In this document: in pieces, positions 32,892-44,885 of the stretch
How the letters are laid out: every line of letters starts with the position of its first letter
Position numbering within the stretch: the stretch's first letter is position 1
Assembly (NCBI GenBank): GCA_015680685.1
Contig: MNCI01034009.1
Span: 1,084,604 to 1,148,603, forward strand
Direction of reading: 5' to 3'
Origin: Gnetum montanum
Taxonomy: Eukaryota > Streptophyta > Gnetopsida > Gnetales > Gnetaceae
Length of the DNA stretch: 64,000 nt
Program-made: the position numbers and the translations under genes
Notes under the pieces: generated by a model
Database searches by the model: none
Seen by the model: only the letters and a program-made list of their open reading frames with translations
Told to the model about the DNA's origin: nothing

Positions 32892-34988
32892 ATGTCTTCT
32901 TCTCATAGGAGTGATTCTCCATCCAAGTTTGACAAAGTACATCAGCCAGTGCCTCAACAATACCAAGTGGTATATACTCATCCTGATGAGTATGTACCAA
33001 ATTTCAACTTCATCCTACACCAGGATGAACAACTGTGGTGGCATGACATGGAGGGCAACATTGTGTTACTACCCAATCGGTCTGTTCTTGCAATGCTTCA
33101 ACAAATGCCTATACAATGGGGTCTCCAAGGACTTTATGCTAAGTACATGGTGTAGGATAGTGATGCTAGGGGTTATCATCCCATTAAGGCACAACATCTA
33201 AGGGATTGATAGCTAGAATAGCATCATGAATCTACGAAGGGAAAAGGATTTAATGATTCCTCATTCTTGCTATACCAAAAAGATGGTGGAGAGCCCTTCT
33301 CTGGAGATTTTCCATTTAGTGAAATTCCTCTCTTTGACTTTCGTGAAGGAGGTCAAAACCAAAACTTGTAGTCCATGATTCATAATCCTAGTTCTGGTAA
33401 GAATGGATCCAATAACAGAAACGGATCCAAAGAGGCAAGTCAAGACAAGGATGTGGACAAGAAACAAGATCATGATCATGGTCACGATCACCAAAGAGGT
33501 GGTAGCAAGCAACATGATGGTGCTACTAGTCCTTCTTCCTCTTCACCTTCATCATCATCATCATCTTCTAGCTCTAATTTCAACCGTAGGGGACGTGACC
33601 ATGATGGAGGTGACTGACAAGACTGAAATGATTGAAGGGACCATCGAGTAAGGCAAGACCAGGGGCACAAGCATTTAAGAGAGATGCAACGCCATGAACA
33701 AAGGGGTAGTATAGGGCATTGGAGGCACCAAAATCAAGGCCTCGATGAGCCTTTACTTGCTACTTGAAGTATGCTAAACATCATAGAGGTAGTACAAATT
33801 CCAACAAGGCATGTAAAGGATAGTTGGATCAAGAGGTTAGATATGAACAATATCCTTAGTTTCAAAGGGGGATATAACTCAAATCCAAAAAATCGTCTTT
33901 AAGCTTTTCAAGATGCATGTGCCTTGTAGCATATAGAGAATGAGTGACAAAAACTTAAGTTGTTTCCAAGGACATTCATTAAAAAGGCAGAAAACTGGTA
34001 CCGGTCCTTAGAACCAAAATCTATCAGGCAATGGAGTACAATGCTTGAATTGTTCAATGAAAAATATCAAACATACTCTAGTGTGTCCAAGTTGAAAAGG
34101 CAAATCCAAGGATGGAAACAAGGAACACACAAACCCTTGGATGTCATCATTGGATAATACTATTCCTTAATGCATAGATGTCCTAGCAATGGTTATTCTC
34201 AACTAGATCAACTTCGCCACATTGTAGACAAGCTTCAATTTGAAATGAGGAGAACCCTTGGCATCTATGCCCAATGGCAACTGTCAAAATTAAGCACTTG
34301 TCAAATCCAAAGATTGATTTAGGTAGCTAAAGAGGAAGGTGAATTAAGAAAAAAGAATGTGCAGAGGAGTATAACCACAATCCTTCCATTTGCAAGTAGG
34401 AACTTCGATTTTGTGATAGTGAGGAAGAATCAACACTTAATGAGGTGGTGAATAGGAAAGCCTTATTGCTTCAAAAATTTGAATTTGAAATTACAACCAA
34501 GGTTGATTAGTTATGGGACTCCATGGATAGCAGATTTCAAGCTGTCATAAAAATTGCTAAATAATCCTAAGAACAAGGTAGTGATCATGAGTGTAAGAGA
34601 TGCAAGGAAGCTAAACATGCCATTCAAAGAGGTAAGGGCAAGATTGTTGCAATAGAAGAAGTTGCAAGAAGTGAATTAGATGATGAGGGTGGGTGTGACA
34701 TCTACTAGTATGAACATCCTAAGGGATGTTGTCCCATAGGTGTCACACTTATAGGAATATGGGGTGTATGCTTTGAATCCAAAACTCACACAAAGGCAAA
34801 CACCAAGAAGATTATCTTATCCTCAAGGTAATTCTAGGAAATTCCACTAGCAATAATAGTATTATCCAAGTGGAACTCCATTGCAATCATATGAGTAATA
34901 TCAATAGTGGTAGCAACCACAATCATGGGCGTTGGCAAAACCAAGGTAGCAATACCCTTCTTGACAACCTGACCCATATGGATATTAT
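32892..34988 (+). pseudogene. gag of element D, first part
   Basis: It starts MSSSHRSDSPSK. HPDEYVPNFNFILHQDEQ follows, then an Asp/His and Ser-rich linker (33375-33617), then the gag core with LFPRTFIKKAENWYRSL and NEKYQTYSSVSKLKRQIQGW (33960-34140). These pieces share one frame. A knuckle-like EHPKGCCP lies near 34715, with its first cysteines partly lost. Stops at 33153 and later break it. It ends at 34988 at the insertion of a solo LTR and resumes at 36956. Confidence 0.82.
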
Positions 34989-36955
34989 TGAAAACACCAC
35001 AAAAATTTTAGTAACACTTCTAAACAACTTGTGAGCTTCCGAAGCAACCTCAAACGGCCCACAATGGAGCAAGCAAGGTCCCCCAGGGGTCCACAAATGA
35101 CTACAGCAAGTCTTGGCATCAAGAATCAGGCCCAAAAAGTGCAATTTTGGTCACACACACTTTGGTCACGTTGCCCAGCGTATGACCAGCGTGTGTACAA
35201 TATGACCAAACTTTGGAGCCCCAAAATCATGTCCAAATAGACCAAATTTGGGCATGCAGACCCCCCTTGAGCATCCCCGGAGTCCCCTGCAGCTCTCAGC
35301 ATCTAGAACCTTGAAATTCGAGCTCAAAATCACATGTTTTGACCCACTTTCAGTTGGTCTCGCTGGGGTCATGCTAAGGTCACGTTGCACAGTGTGACCA
35401 CAATGTGACCAAAAAAATAGGGAAAATCAACCATTTTCAGGCATCATCTTCAACATCCGAGCAACCCCCAGGGACAGGCAGCACTTGTACATGTTCACAG
35501 GCTTCAAAAACTCACAATTTGGGCCTCAAATGTGGCATTTTCAGTTGGTCACGCTGAGGTCACGTTGTGCAGCGTGACCACACAGCGTGACCAAACCAAA
35601 CAGGCCCAAAACAGTAGCAAAATGGAGTCAAATTCAACATCCAGGCCACCCTGGAGAGTAGGCAGCAGTTGAGCATCAACAAACAGGCATCAACATCCAA
35701 AAATCAGCTCAAAATAGGGCATAAACATTTGGTCACGCTGAGGTCACGTTGGGCAGTGTGACCAACCAAAAGTATGCCAAAACAACCTCCAAATCAGCTA
35801 AAAATAGATGTGCAAAACCCTCTCAACCTCAGGCATGTAGATCCACTCTGAAAACGGGTCTCATAGGTCAAAAATGGGCTCAAATGCATCATAAACATTG
35901 GACACGCTAATGGTCACGCTGGCATGCTGACACGCTGACACCAGCATATACACAGCGTAAACACTGGGATGCTAGGATGCTGGACTTCAGAAACTGATGC
36001 CAAGACACGCTATAGACACCCCAGAGCCATATCCACACACGTTGGAGGCCTTTTCAGAGCAAAAAAAAACATAGATCCGCAGATCCAGAGGCCAGACATC
36101 CAAATCCACTCTTGTACTTTAACATTCTTTGTACATTTTGCATTTTTTAGCTTATCAAGCTCTTACACTGTGGATTACACACGCCAGCGTAAGAGATCTT
36201 AGTCACGTTGCACCTTGTACATTGTAAAATTCTGTGCATCCAGTCAAAACGTTCACACTTGTCGCCCGACCCCCATTTCCCGCATCCGGGAACCATGGAT
36301 CTTCCACACAGATCCGAATTTCATGCTTAAACCTGCATAAATACCCCGATCTCACACTAAACCAGGGGAGGAAATTTTGGGGGGGCAAACTTCTGGGTTA
36401 GCAATTTTGAGCATCCTCCCGCACACACTGGGCAACACTCTGTACACTGGACACCAAACTTGGTCATGCTGAGAAACCTGGGCACACCACCTTGTACGCT
36501 GAACAAGTTTTTGATCACGCTGGACACCTTGGATCCAGAAACTTGCACCTTCCTAGTGTCTGCATTCCCACTAGGGCTAAACATCAGACTTGCAACAATC
36601 TGCAACTACATTCTGACTGATGCACATTTGTAATTTACATTGTTTGCATTTTTTGCTAGCTAGTTTACATTGTTTGCATTATTGCACTATTTATAGTTGT
36701 TTACATTCATTTTGCTGTACATGCTTGTTTACATTTGGTTCCACCGTTTGCACCTGTTTACGCATAACCCAGTGCATCACAACAACGCATGCTAGGGGAA
36801 GTCCTTGTTTGATCTACGCGCAAACCATTCAAGGCACTCTACCTTCGTTTATTTCCAGCTTGCCCTTGCGTAAAGGTGGGGTCTTACTATGTCTTTAGTA
36901 GATCTCTCGGCATCCATTTCATTCCAGCCTCACGCCAATGATTTCGGACAGTACA
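34989..36955. repeat. Solo LTR of an unrelated retrotransposon inside gag of element D
   Basis: A 1,967-bp block absent from F's gag, where the flanks align directly. It is bounded by TG (34989) and CA (36955) and flanked by ATTAT at 34984-34988 and 36956-36960, the expected 5-bp duplication. It has a TATA-like GCATAAATACCCC near 36335 and a run of ~180-bp repeats. No ORF is conserved. The TATA position suggests the + orientation, which is an inference. Confidence 0.8.
35060..35960. repeat. Tandem ~180-bp repeats with hairpin motifs in the solo LTR
   Basis: About five diverged units. Each carries a stem pair GGTCACGCTG ... CAGCGTGACC around 13 bases. At 35547-35556/35570-35579 the 10-bp arms are perfectly complementary; at 35731-35740/35754-35763 there is one mismatch; a decayed pair lies at 35367-35376/35390-35399. 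The period between downstream arms is 180 and 184 bp. Confidence 0.8.
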
Positions 36956-37900
36956 ATTATGTTTAGTAACCCTTGTCTCCACGTGACTTCTCTAGTCATG
37001 TTTCTACTTTCCAATCTCACTACCACCCTTCTGATTATTATCAAACTCATTCTCCACATGCAAGAATGGATACCACCTCTTACCCTTATCCTCCTCTTGT
37101 TCTTGCACATCTTCCTCCTCTATCCACACAACTACCACCTACTCCACCTGTGCAGGGTGAACTCCCAACTCAACTACAACAATGCAACACTACCAAGGCC
37201 GTTAATCTATAATTAGTTCATCAACTAAATGGTTTAAATACTTGATCAAAGAAAAGACCTTTCTTCTGACCACGTAGTCCACCTAAGATCTCAAATACAC
37301 CTGTGGCTGATAACCTTGTTCCTCTGTCTTCCTCTGTATCAAATTCCTTTAAGTTCCCTTCAAATCAAACATTACCCAAGATCCATACTATGATGCTTAC
37401 TCATGTCATATCTAATTGAATCCATGTTGGAAACCTTCCCAAGAAGTTAGTAGATCCTAAAAGTCCTCTTATTTATTTGCAAATTACAGAGAATGAACCA
37501 TGCAAAGCTCTTCTCGACTGAGGTTTCAATGTCAACCTAATTTCTCATGAGATGTATACTACATGAAACCTACCTTCTCTTAAAAAGAGCAATATTATAT
37601 TAAAATTGGTAGACTAGTCTATCACTATTCCATTGGGATTGGTGGAAGACATTGTGATCACTATCTATGGGTGGTCTTATCCTGCTAATTTCCTAGTGAT
37701 TAAGATGGAGAACTACAAGGGGACTTTTTAATCATCATGGGAAGGACATGGCTAAGCACCATTGATGCAAGAATGGAAATCAAAGATCTTTCCTTAGAAA
37801 TATCCAAAGAAAATTCCTTCGGGAAGATTGAGAAAAAAAGAGTTCTATACATCGTGTACAACAATATGGGGTGCAATTGTGTGCAAAAACTCTAGGCAGT
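36956..37900 (+). pseudogene. gag end and protease of element D
   Basis: After the solo LTR the Pro/His/Tyr-rich gag end resumes (36960-37200). The retropepsin-like block is at 37470-37550: SPLIYLQITENEPCKALLD, a stop, then GFNVNLISHEMYT, the equivalent of F's 50822-50920. The catalytic D-S/T-G triplet is destroyed by a TGA. The region SITIPLGLVEDIVITIYGW (37620-37670) is the conserved second half. Protease would cleave the Gag-Pol polyprotein. Inactive. Confidence 0.75.
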
Positions 37901-38400
37901 GAAACGAGCATCCATCTCTACATGTAAGAAGTGTGCACCAAAAGTAGAAATTCAAAGATGTCTATACGCAACACCCACAAAACAAGAGGGAACCCAATGG
38001 CTGACTACTAATTTTGAGAGTAGCACACTTTGCATGGAACCAACTAAGAGCCTGACATGTGCATATGTTGTAGGAATTAATGAACTAGAGCAAGTTCATC
38101 ACCAACTCTCTGATGATGTAAATGATGATACATATGGGGGAGAGTTAAAAATTCTTGAAAACTTCAAGTAAGAGCCCCTTGAACTCAAAATGCTATCGGC
38201 CAACATGGAGTATGTGTTCCTAAAAAATGGGAAGATGGTCATAATCAATGCAAATCTTGCTCTAGAATAGAAAAATATGTTGTTAAATGTGGTTAAAAAA
38301 TGGTTAGTAGGCTTTGCCTGGTCATATCCTAAACTCACAGGGATTGATCCTAGGATATGCCAACATCGTATCTACACTAATTTGGCCATGAAGCCAAATA

Positions 38401-39650
38401 GGTAGCCACAAAGGTGATTGAACCCTAAATGAAGCAGATTATCAAGGAGAAAATCGAACAACTCTTTAATGCGAGATTCATCCATCCTATTGCAAATAGT
38501 GAGTGGCTTAGTCCACTCATTATTGTGCCCAAGAAAGGTAACAAGTGGTAGGTCTGCATTGATTTTTAGCTATTGAATATGGAAACATTCAAGGATCACT
38601 TTCCATTGCCATTCATTGATTAGGTGTTAAACACAATATCTCGACATTACTACTACAATTTTCTAGATGGTTACAGTGGCTATAACCAAATCCAGATCAT
38701 GTTGGAGGACCAAGCCAAAACAACATTCACAAGTCCTAGGGAACTTTTGCATATCGTAAGATGCCTTTTGATCTTTTCAATGCCCCTACTACATTCCAAT
38801 GCTTGGTCCTTAGCATTTTTCAATAGTAGATTGGTAGTAGTATGGAAATCTTCATGGATGAATTCTCCACCTATGGAGCTACATTTGAGTAAGCCTTGGA
38901 CTACCTTAAGCAAGTACTAAAATGATGTGTTAAGACAAACCTCAAGCTCAAATGGTAGAAAAGTCATCTGATGATCCAATAGGGCACTATGTTGGGGCAC
39001 AAAATATCACAAGCAGGAGTTGAGGTCGACCCCAAAAAAATAAGGGTCATCTAAGAAATAATTGGCCAACCAAAAATTGTCAAAGATGTTTAGTCATTCT
39101 TTGGACATATTGGCTACTATCGACGATTCATAGAGAATTTCTCTAAGATTGCAAAACCATTGGTGGAGTTGACAAAAAAAGATGCTCCATTTTTCTGGAC
39201 CGTGGAATGTGAACAAACATTCCAATAGCTGAAAGAGAAGCTTGTAGCAACTCCAATCCTACAAGCACCTGACTGGTCCAAATTGTTTCATGTTATCATA
39301 GATTCATTAAATTATTCCTTAAGAGCTATGCTTATGTAGATGGATGACAAGAAAAATCCATATTACATCCACTGCGCTAGCCAAAGCATTGTGGGTGCAC
39401 AATTGAACTACACCACTACAAAAAAAGAACTTATGGCAGTGGTATTTACTCTAAATAAGTTCATGTACTATGTGCTTGGATACAAAGTGTTTGTGCATAA
39501 AAACCACAATGCCATCCACTTCCTGATGAATAAGCCAATGGTGAGCCCCTATGTCATATGGTGGTTGGTGATTTTACAAGAATTTGATCTTACGATGGTA
39601 GATCAAAAGGGCATTGAGAATGTGGTTGCTGACCACTTGTCTTGATTATG
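38401..39650 (+). pseudogene. Reverse transcriptase and RNase H of element D
   Basis: RT is visible from NSEWLSPLIIVPKKGNKW (38500) through FLDGYSGYNQIQIMLEDQA (38660-38720). The catalytic box at 38861-38872 reads F-M-D-E, so the second catalytic Asp is Glu. RNase H is an open 101-codon stretch (39340-39645: HCASQSIVGAQLNYTTTKKE, ending VVADHLS), while its first Asp lies upstream in decayed DNA. Frame changes and stops separate the parts. It corresponds to F's 51769-53000. Confidence 0.85.
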
Positions 39651-41053
39651 ATGGGACAACAAAGAGGTGGAGAACCCACTATCTGATATATTTCCTAACA
39701 AACTCCTCTTTGCTGGAGCTATAACTAAACAATTGCCCAATGAGCCTAAATGATATGATGGCATTCTTACCTATCTTCTCACCCAAGAGATGCCACAAGG
39801 ATTGGACCACTGCAAGAAACAATAGTTTCTTCACAAGCTAAAATACTTCATGGAGATCAACGAACACCTCTACAAGATGTGCGTCAATGGCTTGGTTCAT
39901 TGGTGTGTCCCTGATGCTGATCAATTGCACATACTCCAAGATGCTCATGAAGGTCCTTGTGGGGGCCACTATGTTGGGAGATGCATAGCCATTAAAATCC
40001 TAATGGCAAGATACTATTGGCCAACAATTTTCAGGGAAGCTTATCAATATGTCCACTCTTGTGAATGTTACCAACGAGATGGTGGAATGACTGCTTGAAT
40101 GGAGGGACTTCAATAATGGATTCAACCATTAGAATCCTTCAACATTTGGGGCATTGATTTCATGGGTCCCATCACACCCATGTCAACTGGAAAGGCATAC
40201 ATCATAGTTGCTATTGACTATTGTACAAAATGGGCAAAAGTAGCAGCTGTCACCAACTGTACATCTTCTAATACTACTCCATTTGTACAAAAAAAATGTT
40301 GTAAATGGGTTTGGTGTGCCACATGCATTAATTTTTGATAATGGAACTCATTTTACAGGTAGTACCTTTTGGAAGCTCATGCAACACCTAGGGGTTGAAC
40401 ATAAACTCAAAACACCCTACCACCCCCAAGCCAATGGTCAAGTTGAGGTTACTAATAGGGAAGTTACAAGGATTCTAACAAGAACTATTAGCAAATATAG
40501 GAAAGACTAGAGCACAAAACTCAACGATTCCCTTTGGGCTTACCACTTAGCATGGAAACTTTCTATAGGCTATTCTCCCTATGAGCTGGTGTACAAAAAA
40601 TTACCAACACTTCCTATTCAATTTGAGCTCCATACACTTTCAATGGCTTGTGACCTCAACCTTGACTTGAGTCTATCACAAAAAGGAAGATTAATAAATC
40701 TCAACTTGCTAGATGAAAATTGATTAATGACCCTATCATCCAACAAGTTGCACAAGGCATACAACAAAAAGTGCCATGACCTTAGAATTAGAAAAGTTAA
40801 ACTTCAACCAAGAGATGAGGTTCTCTATTGGAACCCCACACATGTCCCTCAATGAACCAAGTTCCAGACATTGTGGGAAGGACCTTATATCATTTACAAA
40901 ACTTTTCCTTCTAGGGCCATGATGATCTACAAACTTGAGATCCCAAACAAGAAACAGTTGGTCAACATACAACAAGTCAAACCTTTCCACGAGCATAAGC
41001 CAACGAATACAACAAATGCCTCATCAAATGAACAACCACACTCAATATTTTAG
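39651..41053 (+). pseudogene. Integrase of element D
   Basis: The zinc-binding domain is complete: HEGPCGGHYVGRC, RYYWPTIFREAYQYVHSCEC (39940-40075). The core keeps all three acidic residues: Asp in GIDFMGP (40152), Asp at 40337-40339 (FDNGTHF) and Glu in GQVEVTNRE (about 40436-40462). The C-terminus has KVLYWNP-like and WEGPYIIYKTFPSRAMM (GPY/F). A frame change between 40098 and 40283 and stops near 40508 and 40720 make it inactive. Ends at 41053. Confidence 0.88.
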
Positions 41054-42680
41054 ATCTCCTCCTTTCAACTTAGTCATGGGGGAGATGGCCATCCATGCTA
41101 ACTATATAAGTGGCACCTCAATTTTCACCCTTTTTGTTTTACATGTTTTTGTTTGACACATTTTTGTGCTACAACTTTTTGTTTTACACATTCTTTATTT
41201 TATAGCTTTTTATCCTCATGTTATTAATATTTTCTAATTTTTGTTTTACACCATCGTTAGTACATTTTCTATTTCTTGAATATTTTATATATTTTTTTTA
41301 ATCTAGTGCATTTTTCTAACTTGTTGTTAATAAGTGCTAGGCATAGTGGTAATTCATTGCTTGATGGTGGTATATACTATTTAGTTATTTGATTGTTGGT
41401 GTATGAATTCTAGCTTTGAATTTTGTCACTAATAATGAGGACATGATTTATTTTCATGCAATAGGCAATGAGTCCACAACATCCACCCATCCAGAAACTC
41501 TATGGTTTTCATTGTTGTAGAAATGTGCAATCCCTTTTTCATTAATAAAACTATAATGAATTTGTGACTTTGGTAGTTTTCGGATTTGGAAAGGATTCAA
41601 AGGTTTAAATAAGGTGTGATTTCAAGGGGATTCAATATTCTTTGTGCTTTTCTGCTTACTTGGATGCATGTGTGTTTTCATGGATTTCTTACTATTCCAT
41701 GTTGACCAATAAAAGGAAGTTGAATAAGTCTTTGCATGGTGTGCTTCTCATCAAGAAAAAAAACCAATGGGAATTCAAAGCATACCCCTTATACAAAATA
41801 AATGAACTATAAGCACTAGTTATGGGACTACAAAGACATGTTACACATTCTTGAAGGTCCCCTCTAACTAAGGCCCTTCCTCACTTCCTACTTCTCTTTT
41901 CTTCTCTAATAAGGAATGGTGATTGTTTTTGTGGAATCACTCTTGTGTCTCAAGATGGTGGATTGGTCTTAGAATGGCAATGCGAAGTCACTAAATGTGA
42001 TTGGTTTTGTTCTGGACGAAGGATGGATCTTATCAAGTCATTTAACCATAAAATTTATAAGAGACTCTATGTGACCTTAATCAAGAACTTCATTCCACAT
42101 ACTCTCTTATCCATCTATGCTTTCCATGTCTCACCTCATTGTCAATTTCATGTTCTTGTTCAATGTCCTAGTTTGAAGTGTTGAAATTCTTAGGTAGTTT
42201 CTTTTGAGTTTTTGTACTTAAGCTTCCATAATCATTAATCATCCACAAGGTCCATGGACTCCTCAGTTTGAGATTATGCAAGGACAATAAAAGGCTTATG
42301 CCTGCTTTGGGGAGGACCCACTTGCATATCTTTTGGTTGGATTAGTTAAGTTCTTTATTATTAGATATTCTTACAATCAAACCCTTTTGTTTGTTCCATC
42401 AATGACATCCTAATGTGCACACCTTCACAACATTCTTCGAGGAAATATTTTTATTGTCTTTGTTGTGAATTCTTTAACCCTCCTCATGTATTTTATTATG
42501 TTTGGACTTTTCAAAACATTGCTAATGGATTGCTTATCTATTCCACCATATTTTTTAGCCTTCTTGCTAACACTATTATTGAAATTCATCCATCACAATC
42601 ACAACCTAGCCAAGTGTAATCATTGATGAGACAAGGTACTTCAAAGCTATATGTTACACATTGCACACTAATACACGATT
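41054..42680 (+). other. Pol-ORF3 spacer of element D with internal polypurine tract
   Basis: It opens with CATGGGGGAGATGG (41075-41088), seen at the same place in B and F. T-rich with the GCAATGAGTCCACAACATCC and ATTCAAAGCATACCCCTT blocks shared by B, C, F and G. It ends at the acceptor-like TTGTGATTGCA (about 42682-42692). Confidence 0.7.
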
Positions 42681-43048
42681 TTGTTGTGATTGCAATAGGA
42701 AGCGTGGATGGAACACATAGACTAGAAGTAGGACTATCCTCACAAAGGAAGTAACAACAGTAGCATCATGTGACAAGGACTCTTCATGATCATTAAATCT
42801 TCTTCCTCACTCTTTAGCTACCAGAGGAGTGGATGTCAGTTTTGTCTAGGGTGCTCTCTTCTCTTGTTCTGAACATGCAGTTTTGTAAAAGATTGTAATC
42901 CATACACTTGGGCACTTAAGAGTCTATTTGTTCCATTTGAGTCAGTTTGTATGTCAGTCAATAATCCAATACCTTCCCAGTATTTTGTAAGGAACTTGTT
43001 CCTTCTCTTCTTCACTCAAGGATGAGTTTTCATTCAATTGTGGAGGTA
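42681..43048 (+). pseudogene. Vestigial ORF3, 3' UTR and polypurine tract of element D
   Basis: The acceptor-like TGATTGCA and the mutated start (ATAGGAAGC) are followed by only ~100 bp resembling the ORF3 start, then by a 3' UTR (TGCAGTTTTGTAAAAGATTG, 42880) and a tract GTGGAGGTA at 43040-43048. Nearly all of ORF3 (about 2.7 kb in F) is deleted. Confidence 0.65.
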
Positions 43049-43898
43049 TGATGAATCATGTTTTAACTAGCTCAGATATCGAATATCCAATATCGGAGCC
43101 TTGATATCGGATACCCAATATCAAATCCCAAGATGTGATGTTGAATATCTAATATCACAAGGTATATTCTAGCCTATAAATATAGCGCTTGGGCTCATGA
43201 TTTTCAAATAGTTTTTGTGATAGCATAGCAAAGCTCTTGCAGTTTGTTTTCTCTAGAGTTAGAATATTTTCTGAGTGCTCGAAACAAGAGTCTGAGTGTG
43301 TATAGATCTTTATTTGAGCACTGATGTGCCTAAACAAAGTAGTGTGATGAGAATAAAAACAAACCCTTTTGATAATCCTTGCAGCACTGAGAATAGATTA
43401 ATGTTTTTAATGCATTTGATATTCATGCACTTTACTTTAATGCATTTTCATTAAGCAGTTAATTTCCAGTTGTTAATAAACACAAGCACAACCACTTTGG
43501 GCATACGTGTAGCAGTTGGTAACCTAGAAACGCATAACATTTGGTAACCAAGCAGTGCTACATGCATTTAGGATGTGTGTGGAGAGTGAAAATAGGTACT
43601 TGTGTTAGGCTAGCTAGGTAGTAGATGAATTAGATCTTAAATTACTCTACCTCTCATTTTGGTTCTAGGCGATTAAACTAATAAAATATAAAAATATAAA
43701 AATCACATACCTCAGTTGCACTTAACCATATATTTGTACCTCACAAGTGGAATTGATAAGACAACAATCATTTCAATTAGATTTCACTTCCTTGAAACTA
43801 GTGTACTTAAGAACTTAAGGTCTATGGAGTTCGACTAGATCGTGTGTGAACGCTTGTGATTTGTATGGTTGGGTGTAGGGGTACCTTGTAGCTCATCA
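43049..43898 (+). repeat. 3' LTR of element D
   Basis: TGATGAATCATG to CTCATCA, 850 bp. U3 holds GATATC motifs (43074-43156), a TATA-like CCTATAAATATAG lies at 43173 and R/U5 match the 5' LTR. ACTAG follows. Confidence 0.92.
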
Positions 43899-43903
43899 AC
43901 TAG

Positions 43904-44885
43904 CAATCTCTTTAGCTTTCTTTGGTGTCATTTGCAATCACATTAATGATTAATTTTTATTTGTTGAATGTCTTTATAAAATTTTTAATTCTTAGTTATT
44001 CTTAGTATCAACCTAAGTTCAGGTAATTGGATTTTTTATCATGAAATCTTAACAAAATATGAGGAGAAATAATTGAATACTGATGTACAATAAAAGTAAA
44101 TAATGTGTGATAGTCTAGACTTGTATAAGTGAATGCTACCTAGTAAAATTGAACCTTGGACCTAGGGTTACTAGGCCAAGACCTAAAGTTGGTTCATGAG
44201 CTAGACCTCTATAGGATTATACAAGTGGATCCTTCCCATAGTAGCCTCTTGCCTAAAATGCCCTTGTATAACCATATATCAAGGTATTCATGGACACCTA
44301 GGAAATTAAATGTTGATTCAGTCTATGTTCCAATAACAACAAAACTATTATCAGTATCGTCTACTATACTTAATAAAATCATAAGTTACATAATTGAGCA
44401 TAGTAATGAGGTAGAATAAAATGAGAAAGGATTGTAGATATTGAGATGCGAGGTTCCTTACCATGTTTATAAGAAGTTATTTGTGTCAAATATGATTAAA
44501 ATGACCATCATATCTATTTAGCCATATTCCAAACCAAGTCCATACCACTCCTAGTGACATTGTATTATATCATCCTAACCCCAACATCATGAAACCAACT
44601 ACAACCATATGAAAATACCATTAGTTAACAAGGAAAAATTAGGAAACATGTATTACATGCATGGCACAATTAGTTAATAATGGATGTGTGAGTTATGGAT
44701 CTTGTCCATTGGTTAGACGGATGCCTTCAGGCATGGGTAGCATGTCTTTCTAGCTTCATAGTCAATGCTAATCCCACCAACAATGAACCTTGAGACATGG
44801 ACAACATGCCTTTCTAGTCACATGATGAACTAGTCCAAGAGGCCATGAGATTCTTAGAAGTAGCCTACCTTTAGGTATGGATCAT
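43904..44885 (-). mobile_element. Element G, ORF3 start and spacer, second part
   Basis: On the minus strand GTGATTGCAA|ATGACACCAAAGAAAG places the ORF3 start at 43931, and the first nine codons run into D's insertion point at 43904. To the right (43932-44885) is G's spacer, matching E's at 44190-44700 and containing GGCATGGGTAGCATGTC (44735). It ends where the Del-like LTR begins. No pol of G is present. Confidence 0.7.
44129..44185 (-). mobile_element. SINE-A fragment in the spacer of element G
   Basis: On the minus strand AGGTCTTGGCCTAGTAACCC, then AAGGTTCAATTTTACTAGGT, matches 22470-22530. Only the head around the B box is present. Confidence 0.5.

Larger units (their letters stand above)
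31908..43898 (+). mobile_element. Element D, Athila/Tat-like, full-length outline, TSD ACTAG
   Basis: Two LTRs (826 and 850 bp), PBS, gag, protease, RT, RNase H, integrase, spacer with an internal polypurine tract, a vestige of ORF3, and the 3' polypurine tract. The exact duplication ACTAG flanks it (31903-31907; 43899-43903). It landed in ORF3 of element G. A ~1.97-kb solo LTR interrupts gag. All ORFs are broken, so it is inactive. Confidence 0.94.

Noticed and set aside
33488-33670. Minus-strand acidic ORF
   Set aside because: It is the antisense of the serine-rich linker in gag of D; the sense frame aligns with F and C.
35060-35960. ~180-bp repeats as centromeric satellite or CRISPR-like array
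   Set aside because: Only about five diverged units lie within a single bounded LTR-like insertion in a plant; there are no short identical repeats with spacers.
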